From: Halosimplex pelagicum
GTDB taxonomy: Archaea > Halobacteriota > Halobacteria > Halobacteriales > Haloarculaceae
Length of the DNA stretch: 64,000 nt
Assembly: GCF_013415905.1 (NCBI RefSeq)
Contig: NZ_CP058909.1
Location: forward strand, 3,720,001 to 3,784,000
Reading direction: 5' to 3'
Shown in pieces: positions 19,635 to 27,012 of this stretch. Within the stretch, counting starts at the first letter, position 1. Each line of letters opens with the position of its first letter. Under the pieces are notes generated by a model. That model did no database searches and was not told where the DNA came from. It worked only from the letters and a program-made list of their open reading frames with translations. The translations under genes were made by a program, and so were the position numbers.

Positions 19635-19820
19635 TCCCACCGGCGCTTTCGCGGAGGGGCGGGCAAACTGCGTCCATCCCTCCGCCAAAGAGATTGGGCA
19701 AAACTCCGGGAGAGCAAGGTCTCCCGAGCGGGGAACCGCGCGCCACAGGCGCCGGATGCTCGGTGCAGGACAGCTATCGACCGCGGGGACGCGGCCGGAG
19801 TGACTACCTCTGCCGACCAC

Positions 19821-20858
19821 TCAGGCGACCCAGCCGCTGATTTCGAGTAAGTACCGCTCTCCTTCGTAGGAGACGTACCAGTGATCACTGTGAGGATCCG
19901 GGAGGTCCGAGACGCTCTCCATCCGCTGTTTCAACCTTTCGTAGCCGGGAGAGGATTCGTTACAGTCCTCGTACCGTCCGTACTCTTGGTCTCTCCCGGC
20001 TTCGATCGCCGCTTCGAGGACCGACTTCGCTTCGCTCGATAGGTCCTCGAGAGACCCGAGATACCGGTCGGCGACGTATTTGCGGAACCCGCTCTCCGAC
20101 TCGGCGACCCGAGTCGCGGTGTAGTCGAACGTGCGTCGAGTGAGCGTCGTCTCGTCGGCGGAGACGGTTACTCTGTAGACACGGTCGTTCCACTCGACCC
20201 ACGTCGTTCCCGAACCGACGAGTTCAGAATCTGCTGTACCCCGTGGGTAGGGCACCTGGCTGTCGGTCGCCCCCAGACTCCCCGTGGGATGCCCCTCGCG
20301 TGTGTACTCCGGGCCGCGTATCAGGTATTCCAGCGCGTGCTGGTCGACCTCCGGAAGGTCGGCATAGTCGACGACGGTTTCGTCCGCGGGCGCCTCTTGA
20401 CCGCTCTCCCAGGAGAGATCGGCGCGCCGCGCCTGCACTTCCTCGGCACCCGTCCGTTCGTAGTCGATTCGGTAGTACGCTCCCTCGCGTTCCGCGTACT
20501 GTTCCGTTCGTATCGGACGCCGTCCGTACGTCCGGAGGACGACCCCGTCTTCCGCCATGATTCGGTCGACAAGCCGTTGCTGCGCGGGTCGAAACCCCGT
20601 GACGAGCTGTTCAGTCGGCGCGAACCGCGACACGTACACCGTGTATCCGCGCGTGCAGTCGGGGGTCGTCTCCGTCTCCGGGTCGTCGGTTGGTGATGGA
20701 GAGCGCCGCTGAGTGCCGGGTCCGTCGGTCGACGACGAGACGTGCCGGGTCGCGCCGGATGTCGCTGTCGACGACTGATCCGTCGCCGACGGGTCACCGA
20801 TGCATCCGCCAGCAAGAAGCGGAACGGCAGTTGCGAGGAGGGAACGTCTCGATCGCAC
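19821..20858 (-). CDS. Hypothetical lipoprotein
   Basis: This 345-residue protein starts at GTG (MRSRRSLLATAVPLLAGGC) with an Arg-rich signal and a lipobox Cys at residue 19, so it is probably membrane-anchored on the outside. A Ser/Thr/Pro-rich linker (20-67) leads into an otherwise soluble domain with no family I recognise. Recurring YxY and aromatic-charged patterns suggest a mixed alpha/beta fold. The neighbours on both sides have unrelated jobs, and haloarchaeal orphan lipoproteins of this kind are common. Confidence 0.7.
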   Translation of the reverse strand: MRSRRSLLATAVPLLAGGCIGDPSATDQSSTATSGATRHVSSSTDGPGTQRRSPSPTDDPETETTPDCTRGYTVYVSRFAPTEQLVTGFRPAQQRLVDRIMAEDGVVLRTYGRRPIRTEQYAEREGAYYRIDYERTGAEEVQARRADLSWESGQEAPADETVVDYADLPEVDQHALEYLIRGPEYTREGHPTGSLGATDSQVPYPRGTADSELVGSGTTWVEWNDRVYRVTVSADETTLTRRTFDYTATRVAESESGFRKYVADRYLGSLEDLSSEAKSVLEAAIEAGRDQEYGRYEDCNESSPGYERLKQRMESVSDLPDPHSDHWYVSYEGERYLLEISGWVA

Positions 20859-20984
20859 ATCGAGCGATTGCTGAGATGGGATAATGGGCTTTGTGGGCGA
20901 GGTAGCGCGTCAGAGTGGCGGACGAGTCAGCTCACGACGGAGACCGGAGAAACGCCTTTACCCCGTGGCGACGCACACACCACC

Positions 20985-21119
20985 ATGGTCGTGACTACCG
21001 AGCGCGACGAAATGACCTGGTACAAGTGCGAGGCGTGCGGGCTGATGTTCGACGACCAGTCCGACGCGCGCCAGCACGAGGACAACTGCGACGCCGAAGA
21101 GCCGTCGTACATCCAGTAG
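20985..21119 (+). CDS. Very small C2HC zinc-finger protein (DUF7128-like)
   Basis: A 44-residue protein with one zinc-finger-like motif: CEACG, then twelve residues, His, four residues, Cys (QHEDNC). The start MVVTTERDE is preferred because a TATA-like ctttacc lies about 27 nt upstream and the longer frame is not protein-like. Such tiny zinc proteins are widespread in haloarchaea and may bind nucleic acids or proteins; nothing more specific can be said. It resembles a family I recall as DUF7128. Confidence 0.75.
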   Translation: MVVTTERDEMTWYKCEACGLMFDDQSDARQHEDNCDAEEPSYIQ

Positions 21120-21183
21120 ACCGGTCGATCCACGGACCACCGGGGCCGCGGTTCGCCGGGGATCGGGCCGCCGAGGGGGAGCC

Positions 21184-21612
21184 CTACGCGTTCTCGACGA
21201 TCTCGAAGCTCTGTTCGCCCATCTCGTCCTCGACGAAGACGAACACGCGCCCGTCGACGACCGACAGGTCCGCCTCGACCTCGACTCGATGACTCTCCGA
21301 ACGGGCCTTGACGCCCTGAAAGAGCGGCTCCTCGTCGCCGTCGTCGACCATGACGCGGCCGACGCCGGTCGACTCGAGGATGTCGTCGTGGGTGTTCAGG
21401 TCGTTGACGTACAGCATGATCCCCTGGGTCTCGGAGGCGTCGGTGACCAGGACGTGGACGTCCTTGCCGGGGGCGGCGCGGACGCTGTCCTCGACGGCCG
21501 TCGGGACGCCGCGGTAGAACACCTCCCGGTCGTCGACGTACTCGACGGCGATCCCGTCCTCGGTGAGTTCGACCCCCAGCGTGTCCGGCGGCACGTCGTT
21601 GCGCGCGCTCAT
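21184..21612 (-). CDS. Conserved haloarchaeal protein (DUF5796-like)
   Basis: A 142-residue soluble acidic protein starting MSARNDVPPDTLGVELTEDG. Strand-rich pattern with VEYVDDREVFYRGVP, VHVLVTDASETQGIMLYV and a closing FVFVEDEMGEQSFEIVEN. It resembles a haloarchaea-only family (DUF5796 from memory) with no known function. The start was chosen at the Met matching that family; a Met nine codons upstream is in frame. It is divergent from the shikimate kinase gene. Confidence 0.7.
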   Translation of the reverse strand: MSARNDVPPDTLGVELTEDGIAVEYVDDREVFYRGVPTAVEDSVRAAPGKDVHVLVTDASETQGIMLYVNDLNTHDDILESTGVGRVMVDDGDEEPLFQGVKARSESHRVEVEADLSVVDGRVFVFVEDEMGEQSFEIVENA

Positions 21613-21737
21613 ACCTCCGAGTTCCGGCCAGCGCCCCAAAAGCGTCGCGTTCGCGAACCGGTGGGGACGTGGGAGACCGCCGCTCCGCTTGCCGGATTCC
21701 CACAGAGGTAAATACCGCCCGGGAAGACAGGGAGACG

Positions 21738-22588
<851 letters not shown>

Positions 22589-22592
<4 letters not shown>

Positions 22593-22888
22593 GCCAAGAC
22601 GAAACCACCTACGCGGAGGAGATGGACCTGGACGAACTGCGCGACGAGATACAGTCGATCGACCGGGAGATCGTCGAGCTGATCGCCCAGCGGACCTACG
22701 TCGCCGACACGATCGCCCAGGTCAAGGACGAACAGGGGCTCCCGACGACCGACGAGGAGCAGGAACAGGCCGTCATGGACCGGGCCGGCGAGAACGCCGA
22801 GCAGTTCGACGTGGACTCCAACCTGGTCAAGGCCATCTTCCGCCTGCTCATCGAGCTGAACAAAGTGGAACAAAGAGAGAGCCGATAG
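22589..22888 (+). CDS. Chorismate mutase (AroQ class)
   Basis: A 99-residue all-helical chorismate mutase converting chorismate to prephenate for Phe/Tyr synthesis. Helix 1 has LDELRDEIQSIDREIVELIAQR and the middle has VADTIAQVKDEQGLP with the active-site Lys/Arg/Glu set. The last eleven codons switch abruptly from GC-ending to mostly A-ending codons, including a rare AGA and a TAG stop, and they are repeated about 950 bp downstream. The 3' end therefore may have been replaced by an integrated element; the encoded protein appears intact. Confidence 0.93.
22856..22888 (+). repeat. Left copy of the chorismate mutase 3'-end repeat (attL-like)
   Basis: Ten codons plus stop encoding LNKVEQRESR in the intact gene. 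Compared with the right copy, nearly every third base differs while the protein sequence is unchanged. Identical runs shared with the right copy are tgaacaa and gagagccg; tgaacaa marks the place where codon usage switches. Confidence 0.7.
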
Positions 22889-23074
22889 GCGATAAAGGCT
22901 GGCTGAGGGCTTTTAGACACTTTTTGTCCGGCCACAACGCTGAGTTTAGACCTACCGTCCGAGTTTTGGGATCGATGAGCGACTGGAAGACTCGACCACG
23001 TCTATCGCACACGCTGTCACGACAACTGCTGCGGGTTCCACGCTACTTTCAACCGCTCTATCCTTAGCCCAGAG

Positions 23075-23461
23075 TTATTCCTCGTCAGATGGTTCGAGTG
23101 GGACTCGTTCGACCTCGATATCTTCGTAGTCTTTCTCGGAAGAAAGTACGCCCATTTCCCGCGTCTCAGCAGTCGCCGCGTGGAACGCGTCGAACGGTGT
23201 CATTCCCTCGTCGTAGTAGTTGACGGCTTTCAGCACGACCTGTTTCTCTTCCTCGTTCCGCACGGGGACGAGTTCGAGCAGGTTTGCCACCAGCGGAACG
23301 TAGTCGAACTCGTACCGTTCTCGAGCGAGGAGGAGTTCGAGATAGGAGAACGGTGACGTTTCGACATCGTGCTCGGCGAGGGCGTCCTCAGCGGAGCCCT
23401 GCAACCAATCGGTGTCTTTTGCGAGTGCGAGCAGGAAATCCGTTTCGACGTACACCGTCAT
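23075..23461 (-). CDS. PIN-domain toxin, VapC-like
   Basis: A 128-residue PIN-domain protein, probably a Mg-dependent RNase toxin. The acidic site is visible: Asp8 (VETDFLL), Glu42 (YLELLL), Asp91 (TPFDAFHA) and Asp111 (EKDYEDI). Its start overlaps the antitoxin stop by 4 nt, as in coupled toxin-antitoxin pairs. Codon use is less GC-rich than in flanking genes, which fits transfer. It lies between the two copies of the chorismate mutase 3' end. Confidence 0.88.
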   Translation of the reverse strand: MTVYVETDFLLALAKDTDWLQGSAEDALAEHDVETSPFSYLELLLARERYEFDYVPLVANLLELVPVRNEEEKQVVLKAVNYYDEGMTPFDAFHAATAETREMGVLSSEKDYEDIEVERVPLEPSDEE

Positions 23462-23703
23462 CTGTCGCCGCCAGCTCCCTCGGCTTCGTCTTTCGCCTCC
23501 GCCTCGATATCCTCTCGAATTTCTTCGACGGATGCATCGTGAAGTTCGCCTGCCGCCTCGCGGACAGCGGCGAGTGGGTCGTCGGCGACCGGAATCAGCT
23601 CGATTCTGTCCTCGTACATAACGATATGATACTTTTGACCGTACTTCTCGCGCACCTCCTTCGGGATGTACAGCCGTCCCTGCCCATCCGTCTCTGTTGA
23701 CAT
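23458..23703 (-). CDS. AbrB/MazE/SpoVT-type antitoxin
   Basis: An 81-residue protein with an N-terminal swapped-hairpin DNA-binding domain (TETDGQGRLYIPKEVREKYG) and a helical acidic C-terminus (ASVEEIREDIEAEAKDEAEG) that would bind and neutralise the PIN toxin encoded directly downstream. Such antitoxins usually repress their own promoter; the upstream 60 bp contains an imperfect inverted repeat (accac ... gtggt, about 23739-23760) that could serve as operator. Confidence 0.85.
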   Translation of the reverse strand: MSTETDGQGRLYIPKEVREKYGQKYHIVMYEDRIELIPVADDPLAAVREAAGELHDASVEEIREDIEAEAKDEAEGAGGDR

Positions 23704-23805
23704 AGCTGGTGCTACGCTACCACAGTCAAAGAATCTTACCACTAAAACCTGACTGGTGGTGTTCGACGGGGCGTTTCCGTAGTTTGTATGGTGGATTTCA
23801 TCCAT

Positions 23806-23838
23806 TTGAACAAGGTAGAGCAGCGCGAGAGCCGCTGA
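23806..23838 (+). repeat. Right copy of the chorismate mutase 3' end (attR-like relic)
   Basis: An untranslated copy that would encode LNKVEQRESR followed by TGA, identical in protein sequence to the end of chorismate mutase, but lacking the rest of the gene. Its codons are mainly GC-ending (cag, cgc, gag, agc, cgc), like the body of the gene, suggesting that this is the original chromosomal end now separated by the inserted module. Confidence 0.7.
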
Positions 23839-23903
23839 ACCCGTCTCGAACGACGGCTCGGCCGACCCGACCATTCTTGACGCGCGGCGACGTATCAGCA
23901 CGT

Positions 23904-24572
23904 ATGAACACGACCCACCGCTTCGGTATCGCGGCGGCACTCGTCGCGGTGTCGGCGCTCGTGAGCGTCCTCGCCGCGCCGTCGCTTCCGGACACGGTCG
24001 TCACCCACTGGAATGCGGCGGGCGAGCCGGACGGCACGATGTCGAAGACGGCGGCGCTGGCGCTGATCCCCGCGCTGTCGGCCGTCCTCGTCGCGCTGTT
24101 GGCGCTCGTCCCGCGGGTCGACCCGCTCGGCGAGAACGTCGCCGACTTCCGCGCGTACTACGACTGGTTCGTCGTGCTGTTCGCGGGGTTCATGACGCTC
24201 GTCCACGGCGGCGTCGTCGCGTTCAACCTCGGCTACGAGTTCGACTTCACGCTGCTGGTCCTCGCGGCGGTGGCGGGCCTGCTCTACTACGTCGGGGTCC
24301 TGCTGACTCACGCCGAGCGGAACTGGTTCGTCGGCATCCGCACGCCGTGGACGCTCAGCGACGAGACCGTGTGGGACCGAACGCACGAACTGGGCGGCCG
24401 GCTGTTCAAACTGACCGCAGTCGTCTCGCTCGTTGGCCTGCTCGCCGGCGACTACACCGTCTACTTCCTCCTGGTCCCGGCGCTGGCGACCGCCGCCATC
24501 ACCGTGGCGTACTCGTACTATCTCTACGAGCGACTCGACGACGCCGGGGAGACGGCCGGTCCGGGCGCCTGA
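23904..24572 (+). CDS. SdpI/DUF1648-like membrane protein
   Basis: A 222-residue protein with six or seven transmembrane helices. The first part has the DUF1648 signature (LPDTVVTHWNAAGEPDG, residues 27-43). The later part has the SdpI signature NWFVGIRTPWTLSDETVWDRTHELGGRLF. Bacterial SdpI gives immunity to a toxic peptide; haloarchaeal homologs are common and uncharacterised. It begins 65 bp after the chorismate mutase relic, with its own TATA-like element. Confidence 0.85.
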   Translation: MNTTHRFGIAAALVAVSALVSVLAAPSLPDTVVTHWNAAGEPDGTMSKTAALALIPALSAVLVALLALVPRVDPLGENVADFRAYYDWFVVLFAGFMTLVHGGVVAFNLGYEFDFTLLVLAAVAGLLYYVGVLLTHAERNWFVGIRTPWTLSDETVWDRTHELGGRLFKLTAVVSLVGLLAGDYTVYFLLVPALATAAITVAYSYYLYERLDDAGETAGPGA

Positions 24573-24660
24573 CCGAGCGGTGGGCACCGGACTCGGCAAC
24601 TCCCCGCAGCGGTGCCCGGGAGCCGAAGTTCCTTATGTCCGCCGCGGGAACTCGCCAGGT

Positions 24661-25140
24661 ATGGCGGAGTACGAACTCGACGAGGTCGACCGGGAGATCC
24701 TCGCCGCGCTGCAGGAGGACGCGCGCGACCTCTCTTCCGGCGAGATCGCCGAGCGAACCGACGCCTCGTCGAGCACGGTCCGAAAGCGCATCCAGCGGCT
24801 CGAATCCGAGGGGATCGTCAAGGGGTACAGCGCCGACGTGGACTACCAGAAGTCCGGCTACCCGCTCCGAATGCTGCTGTTCTGTACCGCTCCGATCCCC
24901 GAGCGCGGCGAGCTCATCGACGACATCCTCGAGATCCCGAGCGTCGTGTCCGTCCAGGAGCTGGTCACCGGCGAGCAGAACCTCCTCGTGACGGCCGTCG
25001 GCGAGTCCGACGACGACATCACGCCGGTGGCCCAGGAACTGCTCGACATGGGCCTGACCGTCGCCGACGAAGTGCTCGTCCGCAGCCACGAGACGACGCC
25101 GTTCGACGACTTCTCCTCGCAGTCAGCTACCCACGACTGA
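24661..25140 (+). CDS. Lrp/AsnC-family transcriptional regulator
   Basis: A 159-residue regulator. The helix-turn-helix is at about residues 5-55 (LDEVDREILAALQEDARDLSSG ... SSTVRKRIQRLESEGIVKGY) and the C-terminal alpha/beta domain (70-150) resembles a ligand-binding RAM/ACT-like domain, though GEQNLLVTAVG is divergent. It lies directly before the DabB promoter, where a perfect inverted repeat is found, and is a natural candidate to control that operon. Effector unknown. Confidence 0.9.
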   Translation: MAEYELDEVDREILAALQEDARDLSSGEIAERTDASSSTVRKRIQRLESEGIVKGYSADVDYQKSGYPLRMLLFCTAPIPERGELIDDILEIPSVVSVQELVTGEQNLLVTAVGESDDDITPVAQELLDMGLTVADEVLVRSHETTPFDDFSSQSATHD

Positions 25141-25443
25141 AGCCGTGAGCATCCGCCTCGAAACTCCGTGAGCGCGACCCCCGGTAGCGGATACCGGACC
25201 GTTCTCGACGGCGGGGACTCGCCCCGCCGCACTCGCCCGTCTCCGAATCACCCGGGCGTTCCCTCGCGAAAACAGACGAGACACTCCCCGACACGGACGT
25301 AACCGAGGAGTCTCGGCGATCCGTTCCGAGCGGACCGACCGTCGGCTGCCGCAATCTTTGCCGACCATAATGTTCTTTCATGCAGTGTATATCGAACATT
25401 TTGGTCGTACCAAAGATTATAATAACCAGATTGTTCTACAGTA
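25141..25443. other. Intergenic region before dabB
   Basis: About 300 bp without a convincing gene. The first 220 bp are GC-rich with no structure I could recognise. The last 80 bp are AT-rich and hold the inverted repeats and TATA box described separately. Confidence 0.5.
25369..25425 (+). promoter_or_regulatory. Promoter and probable operator of the dabB-dabA operon
   Basis: A low-GC island carries three elements in order: an inverted repeat aatgttc...gaacatt with an 18-bp spacer (25369-25400), a perfect palindrome TTTGGTcgtACCAAA (25400-25414), and directly abutting it a TATA box gattataataa (25415-25425). A GTG at 25444 lies at the expected transcription start. The palindrome touching the TATA box is well placed for a repressor or activator. 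Confidence 0.6.
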
Positions 25444-25524
25444 GTGTACCGACGACCAGTTCGTGTGCGACTCGGCCCGGCTCCGACGCCGGGGCGGCGG
25501 GGCGGTCTGGTCGAGGACCCGACG

Positions 25525-27012
25525 ATGACGGACCAACCACAACCGAGCGAGGCCGTACAGCTCTCCGAAGCAGCGACGTCGCCGGATTCGGCCGTCCCGC
25601 GAGCGGCGACCCTCGCGGTCTGGGCGCTGTTCCTGCTCGCCGCGGGGACACTCGCGCTGACGGTCTCCCGGGGCGCTGCGTGGGGGCTGGCGGGCCTGTT
25701 CGTCGTCGACGGGCTGACCGCGGTCGTGTGGGTCGTGGTCACCTTCTTCAGCGGGATCGTCCACAGCTACTCCCGCCGTTACATGGCTGGGGACCGCTAT
25801 CTCGACGGGTTCTACGCCCGGATCTTCGCGTTCACGCTCGTCGTCATGACGATGACCGCCGCCGACCACGTCGCGCTGTTCGCCGGGTCGTGGCTGACGA
25901 TGGGGCTCCTCATGGCGTCGCTCGTCGGTCACGAGCGCGACTGGCCCCAGGCCCGGGCCGCCGCCCGGACCGCACGCCGGTACTTCCTGGCCAGCAGCGG
26001 ACTGCTCGCCGTCGGGCTGGGCGTCCTGGTCTGGGCGACCGGCACCGCGTCCGTCTCCGGGGTCCTCGCGCAGGCCGACGGCGTCTCGCGGTCGGTGACG
26101 CTCGTCGCCCTCGGGAGCGTCGTCCTCGCGGCGATGATCCAGTCCGCGCTGTTCCCGTTTCACACCTGGCTCCTCTCGTCGATGACCGCCCCGACGCCGG
26201 CGTCGGCGCTGATGCACGCGGGGTTCGTCAACGCGGGCGGTATCCTGCTGACCCGCTTCGCGCCGCTGTTCGCCGGCGAGACCGCGGTCATGTCCGCCGT
26301 CGTCGTCCTCGGCGCGCTCAGCGCCCTGTTCGGGCAGGCACTCCTGCTCGTCCAGACGGACATCAAGCGCAAACTCGGCGCCTCGACGATGGCCCAGATG
26401 GGCTTCATGATACTCCAGTGCGGCCTGGGTTTCTTCGCGGCCGCCATCGCCCACCTCGTCCTGCACGGCTTCTACAAGGCGTACCTGTTCCTGTCCTCGG
26501 GCGAGGCGGTCGAGCAGACCGCCCCGAAGGCGGCGAGAGACGACGGACTCTCGCTCCCGCGCGTGGCGGTCGGCCTGCTCACGGCGGTCGGCGGCGGCGC
26601 CCTGTTCGCCGTCCTCACCGGAAAGGGGACCGCGCCGAACAGCGGGCTCGTCCTCGCGCTGGTCGTCGTCCTGACGACCATGCACGCGACGCGGGACGTG
26701 CTCCGGCGGTCGACCCTCTCGCCGGTCGCCCGGCTGGTCAGCGTCCCCGTCGTCGTCCTGACGGCCATCGGCGCCTACGGCGTGCTGTTCAACGCCGTCT
26801 CGACGGTGATCGCGGGCGCGCCGATGGCGAAGGCCCCGACCGAGCTGACGGCCGTCCACGTCGGCGTCGCCGCTCTGTTCGTCCTGTCGTACCTGGCGAC
26901 GGAACTCGGCTGGCACCGCTCCAGCGACCGCCTCTACGTCGCGCTGTTGAACCGCTCGCAGCCCCACCCCGACACCATCCTCACCAGCACGGAGGACTAC
27001 GATGACGCTTGA
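25525..27012 (+). CDS. dabB: Proton-conducting membrane subunit of inorganic-carbon transporter, DabB-like
   Basis: A 495-residue NuoL/Mrp-type membrane protein with about 13-14 helices. It shows IVHSYSRRYMAGD, the proton-channel Lys/His region FPFHTWLLSSMTAPTPASALMHAG and DIKRKLGASTMAQMGFM. In the DabAB system this subunit carries cations down their gradient to drive CO2 hydration by DabA. The ATG is used here; an in-frame GTG at 25444 sits exactly at the predicted transcription start and may be the true leaderless start, adding 27 residues. It overlaps dabA by 11 nt. Confidence 0.88.
   Translation: MTDQPQPSEAVQLSEAATSPDSAVPRAATLAVWALFLLAAGTLALTVSRGAAWGLAGLFVVDGLTAVVWVVVTFFSGIVHSYSRRYMAGDRYLDGFYARIFAFTLVVMTMTAADHVALFAGSWLTMGLLMASLVGHERDWPQARAAARTARRYFLASSGLLAVGLGVLVWATGTASVSGVLAQADGVSRSVTLVALGSVVLAAMIQSALFPFHTWLLSSMTAPTPASALMHAGFVNAGGILLTRFAPLFAGETAVMSAVVVLGALSALFGQALLLVQTDIKRKLGASTMAQMGFMILQCGLGFFAAAIAHLVLHGFYKAYLFLSSGEAVEQTAPKAARDDGLSLPRVAVGLLTAVGGGALFAVLTGKGTAPNSGLVLALVVVLTTMHATRDVLRRSTLSPVARLVSVPVVVLTAIGAYGVLFNAVSTVIAGAPMAKAPTELTAVHVGVAALFVLSYLATELGWHRSSDRLYVALLNRSQPHPDTILTSTEDYDDA

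Noticed and set aside
17374..19803. 809-residue plus-strand frame antisense to Cdc48
   Set aside because: No motif and shadow composition; the minus strand has two Walker A/B sets.
22975..23067. 30-residue plus-strand ORF (MSDWKTRPRL...) in the inserted segment
   Set aside because: Too short, no promoter or family signal; could be a relic of an integrase end but cannot be supported.
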